From: DATNIC01 sp035604635
GTDB lineage: Bacteria > Vulcanimicrobiota > Vulcanimicrobiia > Vulcanimicrobiales > Vulcanimicrobiaceae
Direction: 5' to 3'
Length of the DNA stretch: 7,756 nt
Assembly (NCBI GenBank): GCA_035604635.1
Contig: DATNIC010000220.1
Coordinates: forward strand, 1-7,756
The stretch's first letter is position 1; each line of letters begins with the position of its first letter. Of this stretch, positions 1 through 6,799 are shown piece by piece. A model generated the notes under the pieces. The model saw only the letters and a program-made list of their open reading frames with translations. It searched no databases and was not told the origin of the DNA. The position numbers were made by a program, and so were the translations under genes.

Positions 1-1196
1 ATGTTGATGTCCTCGTCGACGACGATCGCGATCTTTCCGATGAACTTCGTCGTGAGGGCCCGTAGCACGTCCTTCCCGTCGTCGGGCTTCTCTTTCTTGA
101 TCTTGACCACGACGATCGCGTTGGCGCCGCCGCACTCGTGGTACGTCACGTCTTGCACGTTGGCAAAGCCCTCATCGAGCAGCATTCGTTTCGCGGCGGC
201 GGAGCGCCCTATGTGACGGATCTTGCTGCTCTCGCTCGGCGGAAGCTGGCTGAGAATCGCCAGATAGATCGGCTTGCGGCGCATCGTGATGCACGTGACG
301 TTCATGAAGTAGCTGTAGTCGCGCTGCGCCATATAACCGGGGAACTCGCCGAAAGCGCCTTCGATCTCGAGGACATCCGTCGGGACGGTCCCTTCGATCA
401 CGATCTCAGCTTCGGCCGGGACATAGATATCCTGCGTTAAGCAGCGCACGAGCTCGATCGGCTGATGCGCGAGCGCTCCTGCGACGTCATACTCGCACAT
501 ATCGTTCGGAATACGAGTGACGGCTGTGTAGCTCACGTGCGGCGGCGCTCCGATCACGATTGCCGCCGGCATGTACTTTTCGCCTTTGTCGCGCCACATC
601 GCGATATGCCGCGACATGCCGACGCCGAGCATGCCGGGCAGCACGCCGATGCGGTCTTCCGCCTTGACCATGCCACGGTAATTGCCGACGTTGTGGAGGC
701 CGTTGTTCGGGTCTTTACTGATCCAATGCCCGCCGGTCGTGTACGGTGCATTATCGAATCCGGGCGTCGAGATCGGGATCGGCAAGCGCCCGAGACCGCC
801 GCCGGGTCGCTGCAAAACAGCGCCTTCGAAGCGTAGCTCCTGACACGGTGCGCTATCGACGTAAACGGGCGCGACGGGTTTCGCAAGCGCGTCCTGCCAG
901 GCGTCGTGGATTTCTTCGAGCGGGACGCCCATTCCGAGCGAATAGATCTCCGCCGATCCCGCTAGCGCGCCGACGAGGACCGGAATATCATAGTGCGTGC
1001 CGCGACTGTCGTAGACGTTCTCGAAAAGAAACGCCTTACGATCGCGTTCGGGCAAACCGCGAAACTGTAAGCGGACCAGTGGATGAAGCTCCGTGTCCTT
1101 GTTGACCGGAACGCTCACGCGAACGAGCTTGCCGGCCTCCTCGAGGCCCTCGACATAGGCGGCGAGGTTGCGCCACGACACGCTTGATTTCAGCAT
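1..1196 (-). CDS. UbiD-family prFMN-dependent decarboxylase (3' end outside window)
   Basis: The minus frame is open from an ATG at 1196 to the window edge, giving about 398 residues of an enzyme that is normally near 500, so the C-terminus is missing. UbiD-family enzymes use prenylated FMN to decarboxylate (or carboxylate) aromatic, heteroaromatic or unsaturated acids in the cytoplasm. Visible family motifs: NVGNYR at 169-174 (R174 matches Arg173 of fungal Fdc1), SRH with H197 and E235 in CEYDVAGAL (the metal/prFMN ligands), and EGAFGE at 279-284 (the two catalytic glutamates, Fdc1 Glu277 and Glu282). The end, KIAIVVDEDIN, is the typical UbiD strand. The ATG at 1196 is chosen because AAGGA lies 7 bases upstream; an in-frame ATG at 1226 is possible. 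It is divergent from the regulator and the catabolic operon. No UbiX (prFMN synthase) is seen. Family is certain; the substrate is not known, but an aromatic acid fits the context. Confidence 0.93.
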   Translation of the reverse strand, partial: MLKSSVSWRNLAAYVEGLEEAGKLVRVSVPVNKDTELHPLVRLQFRGLPERDRKAFLFENVYDSRGTHYDIPVLVGALAGSAEIYSLGMGVPLEEIHDAWQDALAKPVAPVYVDSAPCQELRFEGAVLQRPGGGLGRLPIPISTPGFDNAPYTTGGHWISKDPNNGLHNVGNYRGMVKAEDRIGVLPGMLGVGMSRHIAMWRDKGEKYMPAAIVIGAPPHVSYTAVTRIPNDMCEYDVAGALAHQPIELVRCLTQDIYVPAEAEIVIEGTVPTDVLEIEGAFGEFPGYMAQRDYSYFMNVTCITMRRKPIYLAILSQLPPSESSKIRHIGRSAAAKRMLLDEGFANVQDVTYHECGGANAIVVVKIKKEKPDDGKDVLRALTTKFIGKIAIVVDEDIN

Positions 1197-1254
1197 TTTT
1201 GTATCCTTGGTCGCTGCAGGGGCCATTTCGCTCGCACAGAATGGGCGTTCTACT
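1197..1254. promoter_or_regulatory. Divergent intergenic region between the ubiD-like gene and the IclR-type gene
   Basis: About 58 bases separate the chosen start of the minus-strand decarboxylase from the chosen start of the plus-strand regulator, so both promoters must lie here or reach into the 5' ends of the genes. On the minus strand the Shine-Dalgarno AAGGA sits just before the decarboxylase start. I found no pair of -35/-10 hexamers with good spacing on either strand. The region has a dyad described separately. Confidence 0.5.
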
Positions 1255-1258
1255 GTGC
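1234..1258. promoter_or_regulatory. Candidate operator: GCACAG-N13-CTGTGC dyad
   Basis: Perfect 6-base inverted arms GCACAG (1234-1239) and CTGTGC (1253-1258) are separated by 13 bases. Overlapping the right arm is a second, 15-base imperfect palindrome, TTCTACTGTGCAGAA (1248-1262), with TTCT/AGAA ends. IclR-family proteins commonly bind short pseudo-palindromes between their own gene and a divergent target, so position and shape fit. The dyad would lie over or next to the regulator's own start, which suggests autoregulation. This is inferred from one copy only; no second copy was noticed in the window. Confidence 0.35.
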
Positions 1259-2052
1259 AGAAGCGCTTGGCGGACGCGCGACGGAATCCTCTGCGGAAGC
1301 GGCCGGCATATCCGATCGAGTCGGTCGACAGCGCTTTGCGGCTCCTGCACGAGGTCGTCGTTCGCGAGCGCTTACGCGTTTCCGAGGCGGCGATCAAGCT
1401 GCGCGTTGCGCCGTCGACGGCGCATCGATTGCTCGCGATGCTGCAATATCACGGTTTCGTGACACAGGATGGCCAAACGCATGAGTATATCGCAGGGCCG
1501 GATCTCGTGCGTTTCGGCCTTGCCGCCTTAAAACAGCTCGATTTGCGCGAGCAAGCGCGGCCGGCGCTCGAAGCGCTCTCCACTGCCGTCAAGGAGACCG
1601 TGCACCTCGGCGTGTTACAAGGCGCGAACGTTCTCTATATCGACGGCGTCGAAAGCGACCGTGTGCTGCGCATCGGCTCTCGAGCCGGCGCGATCATTCC
1701 GCTGCACTGCGTCTCGATGGGGAAGGCACTGCTCGCAGCGATGCCGCGCGAGCGCATCGACGAGCTCTACCCTTCTGAAACGCTCCCGACGCTCACCGAT
1801 CGTACCGTACCGTCGAAGACGGAGTTGCTCAAACAGCTCGCCTCCATCCGCCGCAACGGTTTCGCTTCCAGCAGCGGCGAGAGCGAAGACGGCGTCGCGT
1901 CGCTTGCGACGGGCGTCTTCAACCAGGCCGGTGAAGCCCGCGCGGCGATCAGCATCGCGGCGCCGGCAACGCGTGCAACCCCCGAACGGATCCGCGCCTG
2001 GGTGACGCTGTTACGCAAAACGGCGACCGACTTAGGCAGCCGTTTTCAGTGA
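1255..2052 (+). CDS. IclR-family transcriptional regulator
   Basis: This is a one-component regulator of about 265 residues, the normal IclR length, and probably controls the divergent decarboxylase and the downstream operon in response to an aromatic ligand. Residues 18-85 form the winged helix-turn-helix, beginning YPIESVDSALRLLHE, with recognition helix VAPSTAHRLLAML (51-63) and wing GQTHEYIAGPDLVRFG. The C-terminal effector domain has the family signatures GSRAGAIIPLHCVSMGKALL (141-160) and GFASSSGESEDGVASLATGV (202-221). The start is uncertain: the frame is open back to a TTG at 1168, but that would overlap the divergent gene and add a poorly conserved N-terminus. TTG at 1207 and GTG at 1255 are alternatives; none has a strong Shine-Dalgarno. 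GTG 1255 gives the most typical length. The stop is 24 bases before the next gene, so the regulator may be co-transcribed with the genes it controls. Whether it activates or represses cannot be told. Confidence 0.94.
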   Translation: MQKRLADARRNPLRKRPAYPIESVDSALRLLHEVVVRERLRVSEAAIKLRVAPSTAHRLLAMLQYHGFVTQDGQTHEYIAGPDLVRFGLAALKQLDLREQARPALEALSTAVKETVHLGVLQGANVLYIDGVESDRVLRIGSRAGAIIPLHCVSMGKALLAAMPRERIDELYPSETLPTLTDRTVPSKTELLKQLASIRRNGFASSSGESEDGVASLATGVFNQAGEARAAISIAAPATRATPERIRAWVTLLRKTATDLGSRFQ

Positions 2053-2076
2053 TTTTCCCGTAGAGAGGAACGCAGC

Positions 2077-3051
2077 ATGTTGAGCGGTGCGGATATCACC
2101 GGGATGTACGCGATCATCCCGACGCCGGCAAACCCCGGCGCCGAGCGGTGGGACGCGCGCGACACAGTAAACGTTGCCGAGACCGAGCGCCTCGTCGAAG
2201 CGTTGATTGCCGACGGCGCGAGTGGAATCATCGCACTCGGCACGACGGGTGAGTGTGCGACGCTGGCGAGCGCTGACTATCGCACGTTTGTCGAAGCCGT
2301 CGTCGGTGCGGCGCGCAAGCGCGTCCCCGTCTTTGTCGGCGCGACCGCGCTGGGTCTCCACGACGTCATCGCGCGGCTCCGCATCATACGCGAAGCGGGG
2401 GCTAACGGAACGCTGCTCGGGTTGCCGATGTGGCAGCCGTGCACCGACGAGATGGCAATCGGCTATTACGCCGCTGTCTCGCAAGCGTTTCCCGATCTCC
2501 CGATTATGGTCTACGCAAACACGCGCGCGTTCCGGTTCGATTTCGGCGTCGCTTTCTGGAGCGGCATCGCACGCAGCGCGCCGACCGTCATCACAGCCAA
2601 GGTGTCGGCTCCCATCGATCTCCTCGAGAAGCAGCGCGTCACGAACGGCCGGGTCCACTTCTTGCCGAACGAAATGGTGATCACCAAGTTTCACGCTCTA
2701 GCGCCCGAACGCACGACGGCTTGCTGGGCGACGGCGGCCGCTATGGGGCCGGCACCCGCAATCGCGATGGTCCGCGCGATCGTCGCAAACGATGCGGCGG
2801 CGATCGAATCCATGTCGCGCGACATCGCGCACGTCCACGAACCGATCGCGCCCATCCTGGCCGATCCTGCCGTTTTCGCCTCCTATAACATTCAGGTCGA
2901 GAAAATCAGGATCAAGGCGGCCAGCTACTGCGACCCGGGCCCAGTCCGTCCTCCATATGATGTGCTGCCCGAGGATTATGCATCGGCTTCGCGAGAGTGC
3001 GGCATACGCTGGGCCGCCTTGCGCGACCGCTTGACGAGCGTCACGGCTTAG
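2077..3051 (+). CDS. NahE/PhdJ-type hydratase-aldolase (DHDPS/NAL superfamily)
   Basis: This 324-residue class I aldolase belongs to the group of trans-o-hydroxybenzylidenepyruvate hydratase-aldolase (naphthalene pathway, NahE) and 2'-carboxybenzalpyruvate hydratase-aldolase (phenanthrene pathway, PhdJ). These enzymes add water to an arylidene-pyruvate and split it into pyruvate plus an aromatic aldehyde. Matches to what I recall of NahE run end to end: GTTGECATL at 55-63, GANGTLLGLPMW at 108-119, the Tyr motif VYANTRAFRFDF (Y146), the Schiff-base lysine in VITAK (K175), FLPNE, APERTTACW, YNIQVEKIRIKAA, and PVRPPYDVLPEDY near the C-terminus. These last motifs separate it from dihydrodipicolinate synthase. 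Start ATG has GAGAGGAA about 6 bases upstream. It is the first enzyme gene after the regulator. The true substrate could be a monocyclic or polycyclic cleavage product; the isomerase that feeds NahE in the naphthalene pathway is not seen here. Confidence 0.92.
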   Translation: MLSGADITGMYAIIPTPANPGAERWDARDTVNVAETERLVEALIADGASGIIALGTTGECATLASADYRTFVEAVVGAARKRVPVFVGATALGLHDVIARLRIIREAGANGTLLGLPMWQPCTDEMAIGYYAAVSQAFPDLPIMVYANTRAFRFDFGVAFWSGIARSAPTVITAKVSAPIDLLEKQRVTNGRVHFLPNEMVITKFHALAPERTTACWATAAAMGPAPAIAMVRAIVANDAAAIESMSRDIAHVHEPIAPILADPAVFASYNIQVEKIRIKAASYCDPGPVRPPYDVLPEDYASASRECGIRWAALRDRLTSVTA

Positions 3052-3070
3052 CGGAAGGATGGGAGTCGCG

Positions 3071-3562
3071 ATGAAACCGATCGACTCCGATCGGCAGCGT
3101 GCGGTCGAGGCCTTCCTTTACGCGGAGGCGGACCTGCTCGACCGATGGCAGCTCGACGAATGGTTGGCGCTGTTCACCGAAGATTGTCGTTACGTCGTTC
3201 CAACGACGGATCTACCCGGTGGCGATCCGGAGCGCGATCTTGTCATCATCGACGACAGGCGCGTTCAGCTCGAGGGCCGCGTGCGCCGGCTGAAAAGCCG
3301 TCACGCGTACCGCGAGTATCCCTCTTCGCGCACGCGGCGCTTGATCACGAATGTCCGCATCGTCGAGGAAAATGCCGGCGAGATCATCGTTGAGGCGAAC
3401 TTTGCCGTCTACCGCTTCCGTTCCGGCGCCTCCGAGCCGTACGTGGGATCGTACCGGTATCACCTCGTCCCCGCCGGCGATCAGCTGCGCATCAGGCTCC
3501 GTCGCGCGACGCTCGACAACGAGACGCTCCGTGGACACGGCGCGATCAGCATTATCTTGTAG
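3071..3562 (+). CDS. Aromatic-ring-hydroxylating dioxygenase, beta (small) subunit
   Basis: About 163 residues with the NTF2/SnoaL-like fold of ring-hydroxylating dioxygenase beta subunits, which pack under the alpha subunits in an alpha3beta3 complex and have no cofactor of their own. Supporting motifs are the N-terminal helix AVEAFLYAEADLLDRW, then LDEWLALFTEDCRYVVP, the central TRRLITNVRI strand, and the C-terminal hallmark RRATLDNETLRGHGAISIIL (conserved R-x-x-x-L-D and G-x-I-S-I). Length is normal. An in-frame ATG at 3059 would add four residues, but the Shine-Dalgarno-like GGGAG sits five bases before the ATG at 3071, so the latter is preferred. Its alpha partner lies about 1.06 kb downstream, beyond the extradiol dioxygenase gene; this split, with beta first, is unusual. 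Confidence 0.92.
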   Translation: MKPIDSDRQRAVEAFLYAEADLLDRWQLDEWLALFTEDCRYVVPTTDLPGGDPERDLVIIDDRRVQLEGRVRRLKSRHAYREYPSSRTRRLITNVRIVEENAGEIIVEANFAVYRFRSGASEPYVGSYRYHLVPAGDQLRIRLRRATLDNETLRGHGAISIIL

Positions 3563-3572
3563 GCATGGCAGA

Positions 3573-4625
3573 GTGGCAGAGATCTTAGGATTAGGCATAA
3601 CGCATCAACCGCCGCTCGCTACGGAGCCGGTGAAACCATTGTCGCTTCGGCTCACCCTGCAGGATCCGGGCCTCCCCGAGGCGCTGCGCACGCCGGATGG
3701 TTGGCCGGAGAACATGCGCCGCGAATGGGGAACGGACGAAGGCGCTGCGCACGCACGTGAGCATCGCGCAGCCATCGTCGCTGCGCTGCGCGAGGCACGC
3801 GCGGTGCTTGACGAGTTTCGACCTGACGTCATCGTCGTGTGGGGCGACGATCAATATGAAAATTTTAGGGAAGACGTCATCCCCGCGTTCTGCATCCTCG
3901 CGTACGATCGCGTCGTCTTTGCACCGTGGGAGAACGGGCCACCGGCGAATCACTGGGATGAACCGAAAGACAAATCTTTCGTGGTCGACGGTCATCAAGC
4001 GGCCGCGAAGTATCTTGCCGGCCGTCTCCTGAGCGACGGCTTTGACGTCGCCTATGCTTACCGGCCTTTACATGTGCCGCTAGGCCACGCGTTTCGCAAT
4101 AGCGTGCTCTACCTCGATTGGGACCGCACGGGCTTCCCGTATTCGCTCATCCCGTTCTCCGTGAATTGCTACGGACGTCATATCATCGAGCGCAAGGGCT
4201 ATCTCGCAAACATGCTGAGCACGCCGTCCGAGGAAGAGCTCGACCCGCCGTCCCCGACGCCGAGACGCTGCTTCGATCTCGGCGCCGCCTGCGCGCGGGC
4301 TTTCCGGGATAGTCCCTGGCGGGTCGCGCTCGTTGCATCATCGAGCTGGTCGCATGCGTTCCTGACGCAAAAGAACCACTATCTCTATCCCGATCACGCT
4401 GCCGACCAGGAGCTCTATCGCGCCCTGATTGCCGGCGACTTCGATGTATGGCGCGAACGGACGCTCGAAGAAGTCGAGGCGAGCGGACAGCAAGAGCTGC
4501 TCAACTGGTTTTGCCTCGTCGGCGCGATGGCGGAGCTCGGCCGACGGCCGGAGGTGGCCGCGTATTTCGAGAGCAGCGTGATGAACTCGAACAAAGTAAT
4601 CGCGACGTTTTGGAGGGACGCATGA
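3573..4625 (+). CDS. Class III extradiol ring-cleavage dioxygenase (LigB-like)
   Basis: 350 residues from a GTG start. LigB-type enzymes use Fe(II) to open catechol-like rings next to the hydroxyls. Seen: an N-terminal strand with the first metal-ligand type motif GLGITHQPPLA (H11), the DVIVVWGDDQYENF strand/loop (85-98), HVPLGHAF (167-174), VALVASSSWSHAFL (251-264; H261 matches the catalytic His after the SSGxxSH-type motif), and a C-terminal QQELLNWFCLVGAMAEL helix whose Glu is the likely third ligand. At the place where LigB has its second His ligand (NDH), this protein has GDDQ, so iron binding may differ. The frame is open further upstream to 3351, but that part is an out-of-frame shadow of the beta-subunit gene; GTG at 3573 lies ten bases after the beta stop and begins a natural strand. 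The Shine-Dalgarno is weak, so translational coupling is likely. It overlaps the alpha gene by 4 bases (ATGA). Substrate unknown, probably the diol made by the neighbouring dioxygenase and SDR. Confidence 0.87.
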   Translation: MAEILGLGITHQPPLATEPVKPLSLRLTLQDPGLPEALRTPDGWPENMRREWGTDEGAAHAREHRAAIVAALREARAVLDEFRPDVIVVWGDDQYENFREDVIPAFCILAYDRVVFAPWENGPPANHWDEPKDKSFVVDGHQAAAKYLAGRLLSDGFDVAYAYRPLHVPLGHAFRNSVLYLDWDRTGFPYSLIPFSVNCYGRHIIERKGYLANMLSTPSEEELDPPSPTPRRCFDLGAACARAFRDSPWRVALVASSSWSHAFLTQKNHYLYPDHAADQELYRALIAGDFDVWRERTLEEVEASGQQELLNWFCLVGAMAELGRRPEVAAYFESSVMNSNKVIATFWRDA

Positions 4626-5974
4626 ACCTCGACACGCTCGCCCGCGATGAACCCCAGATCGGGCGATTCTCAGTCCATCGCAGCGCGATGACCTCGCCGG
4701 AAATCTTTGCGCTTGAGAAGACGCGGATCTTCGATCGCAGTTGGCTTTATCTCGGTCACGCCTCGGAGATTCCCGAGAAAGGCGACTTTCGCCGGCGGAT
4801 CGTCGGCGGGCGGCCGCTGATCTTCATACACGGCAGCGACGGTAAAGTTCGCGCGCTGCACAATACATGTACGCATCGCGGTGCCGAAGTCTGCCGTCAA
4901 GACGCCGGACGCGCGACGGGGTTTCAGTGCTTTTATCACTCCTGGAGCTACGACAATCGTGGCGAGCTCGTCGGAGTCCCGGACGAAGAAGCATACGGAC
5001 CGCACTTCGAGCGGGCGAACTTCGGGCTCAAAGCGCCGGCCCGCATCGAAGCATACCGCGATCTCTACTTCGTCAGCTACGATCCGGCGATCGTCGATTT
5101 GCGGACGTATCTCGGAGCTGCAACGAAGCTGATCGACTTGACGCTCGACTCGGCGACCGTCCTCGGCGGCTGGAGCTTGCTCGCCGGTACGGCGCAGTAC
5201 ACGATTCGAACGAACTGGAAGCTGATGGTCGAGAACAGTTTCGACGGCTATCACGTCCCGCTCCATCAGACCTACCTCGACTACGTCGCGTGGCGAGCAA
5301 AGCTCAACGGGAAGTCGGCGCGTGGGGGCGCGACGATCCTGACACAAGGGGCGACGGCCGGCTTGGCACTGCGTCACGGCCACGGGATCATGTTGATGGA
5401 AGCGCGTGGCCGCGGGATCGCAAACCCGAGTCCGTTCTGGGACGATACGGCAAACCGCGAAGTCGAGCGAATCCGTGCGGAAAACATCACGCGCTTCGGA
5501 GAGCATACGGGGCGCGAGATGTGTGAAGTCTCACGCTGGCTCGGCATCTATCCGAATTTCGTGTTTCAGGATACCCAATCGGGCTTTCGGCTCCGGCTGA
5601 TCAATCCGATCGCCGCCGACATTACCGAGATCCAGCAGTGGGAGCTCGTCCCACGCGACGAGAGTGAGATCTTGCGCAAGGCACGGATGGAGCTTTCGCT
5701 CGCATTTCTCGGCCCCGGCGGCTTCGCGACGCCCGATGACGTCGAGGCGCTCGAATCGTGTCAGCGCGGATTCGCGGCCAAAGCGGTCGAGTGGTCCGAC
5801 ATCTCGCGCGGTATGGAGCGGGCACACCCGCTCGCGACAGACGAGCTGCAGATGCGCGCATTCTGGCGTCAATGGCATGCCGATGTTCGAGGCGCGGAGT
5901 CGCCCACGTCGACGGGCGACGCGGAGCGCGAGACGGTGCAGCTGCTCGATGAGGGAGTGCTCCAGCACGCATGA
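4622..5974 (+). CDS. Aromatic-ring-hydroxylating dioxygenase, alpha subunit (Rieske)
   Basis: 450 residues, usual length. The catalytic subunit takes electrons through a Rieske [2Fe-2S] cluster to a mononuclear Fe(II) that adds O2 to an aromatic ring, normally giving a cis-dihydrodiol. The Rieske motif is CTH (C83, H85), 17 residues, then CFYH (C103, H106), followed by SWSYDNRGELVGVP. The catalytic domain has NWKLMVENSFDGYHVPLH (198-215), with bridging D208 and iron ligands H211 and H215, and GPGGFATPDDVEALE (364-378), whose Asp (372/373) is the likely third ligand. The spacing between the two His is three residues; I know four as usual. ATG at 4622 is chosen over an ATG at 4448 because GGAGGG (4612-4617) precedes it and the protein aligns from there; the extension is a shadow of the extradiol gene. 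Both ends have 4-base ATGA overlaps. The beta subunit lies upstream, but no ferredoxin or reductase is present. It resembles the benzoate/cumate/arylcarboxylate-type branch more than a specific named enzyme. Confidence 0.95.
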   Translation: MNLDTLARDEPQIGRFSVHRSAMTSPEIFALEKTRIFDRSWLYLGHASEIPEKGDFRRRIVGGRPLIFIHGSDGKVRALHNTCTHRGAEVCRQDAGRATGFQCFYHSWSYDNRGELVGVPDEEAYGPHFERANFGLKAPARIEAYRDLYFVSYDPAIVDLRTYLGAATKLIDLTLDSATVLGGWSLLAGTAQYTIRTNWKLMVENSFDGYHVPLHQTYLDYVAWRAKLNGKSARGGATILTQGATAGLALRHGHGIMLMEARGRGIANPSPFWDDTANREVERIRAENITRFGEHTGREMCEVSRWLGIYPNFVFQDTQSGFRLRLINPIAADITEIQQWELVPRDESEILRKARMELSLAFLGPGGFATPDDVEALESCQRGFAAKAVEWSDISRGMERAHPLATDELQMRAFWRQWHADVRGAESPTSTGDAERETVQLLDEGVLQHA

Positions 5975-6786
5975 AGCTTCAAGGTAAGGTTGCGCTGATG
6001 GCGGGATGTAGCCCGAACATCAACGCGGGCATCGCGCTCGAGTTGGCCGCAGCCGGCGCAACGGTAGCGTGCGTCGACATCGAGCCGAGCTATGCAAAGG
6101 CCTGCGCGAGCGCGATTGAGCACGCAGGCGGAGCCGCGGCCGGCATTGTAGCCGATGTAACGAACGAGGAGCAGGTCGTCGCTGCGCTGGCGCGCGTCGA
6201 AGAAGCCTTTGGGGGCGTCGACGTCCTCGTGAACGGCGCCGTCGTGCAGTATCGGTTCGGCTTGCTCGATATGCCGCTCGAGCGCTTTCGCCGGCAGATC
6301 GACGTGATCTTGACTGGGACGTTTTTGTTCACCAAACACGCGGCCCGACAGATGATCCGCCTATCGCGGCGCGGATCGATCATCAACATCATCTCGACCG
6401 AGGGCCACCAAGGGAACCTCGGCAACATCGGATACGGGACGGCGAAGAGCGGCTTGCTCAATTTCACGCGCGCTGCGGCGATGGAGCTTGCGCGACATGG
6501 GATTCGTGTGAACAGCCTCACGCCGACGGCAACGGATTCCGCCGAGGGGAAGCGACGCACGGCCGACTGGGGACTCGCATGGCAGGAACCGGAGTTGGGC
6601 CCGCGTCCCGGGTTCACGGCCGGTGATCAAGGCGTCCCGTTAGGACACCGTCCGCGTCCCAGCGACTACGGAAAAGCCGCAGTCTTTTTGGCTTCCGACG
6701 ACGCGGAGATGATAACCGGCATCGACTTGCGGGTCGACGGCGGAACGATCGCCAAGTACTGGCGCTGGAACCCCGGCGTTGCCTGA
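5971..6786 (+). CDS. Short-chain dehydrogenase/reductase, probable cis-dihydrodiol dehydrogenase
   Basis: 271-residue SDR. Catalytic residues are clear: S142 in IINIIST, Y155 and K159 in YGTAKSGLLNFTRAAAMELA, with VNSLTP after it and the C-terminal FLASDDAEMITGIDLRVDGG typical of classical SDRs. D36 at the end of strand 2 (VACVDIE) points to NAD(H) preference. Oddly, the cofactor loop reads AGCSPNINAGIA (11-22) rather than TGxxxGIG, nearer to the longer loop seen in enoyl-ACP reductases, and the usual NNAG reads VNGAV. The segment after 190 is long and holds EGKRRTADWGLAWQEPELGP, a substrate-lid region. The start ATG overlaps the alpha-subunit stop by 4 bases. Given this coupling, the most likely job is oxidation of the dioxygenase's cis-diol to a catechol, rearomatising the ring. 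Another dehydrogenase role cannot be excluded. Confidence 0.93.
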   Translation: MKLQGKVALMAGCSPNINAGIALELAAAGATVACVDIEPSYAKACASAIEHAGGAAAGIVADVTNEEQVVAALARVEEAFGGVDVLVNGAVVQYRFGLLDMPLERFRRQIDVILTGTFLFTKHAARQMIRLSRRGSIINIISTEGHQGNLGNIGYGTAKSGLLNFTRAAAMELARHGIRVNSLTPTATDSAEGKRRTADWGLAWQEPELGPRPGFTAGDQGVPLGHRPRPSDYGKAAVFLASDDAEMITGIDLRVDGGTIAKYWRWNPGVA

Positions 6787-6799
6787 CGTTCGCACGCCG

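Noticed and set aside
1..1105. Several plus-strand and one other-frame minus-strand open frames within the first 1.1 kb
   Set aside because: All are shadows of the UbiD-family gene, which is open through the whole stretch and carries the full motif set.
1184..1206. TTGATT and TATCCT as a sigma-70 promoter for the regulator
   Set aside because: The spacing is about 12 bases, too short for a sigma-70 promoter.
1168..1254. Upstream TTG starts for the IclR-type regulator
   Set aside because: The TTG at 1168 overlaps the divergent gene and both TTGs add residues before the winged-helix domain that look unlike the family; kept only as alternatives.
2032..2694. Minus-strand open frame (220 codons) opposite the aldolase gene
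   Set aside because: No family features; it lies over strongly conserved aldolase codons on the plus strand.
3351..3572. Possible N-terminal extension of the extradiol dioxygenase
   Set aside because: It overlaps the beta-subunit coding region in another frame, is Arg/Ser-rich and low in family similarity; the GTG at 3573 starts the first conserved strand.
4448..4621. Possible upstream start for the Rieske alpha subunit
   Set aside because: The extension is an out-of-frame reading of the extradiol C-terminus, while the ATG at 4622 has a strong GGAGGG site and the normal family N-terminus.
4670..5506. Long minus-strand open frame (278 codons) opposite the Rieske alpha gene
   Set aside because: Its translation has no recognisable domain and the plus-strand frame has full Rieske and iron motifs; long antisense frames are expected in GC-rich coding DNA.
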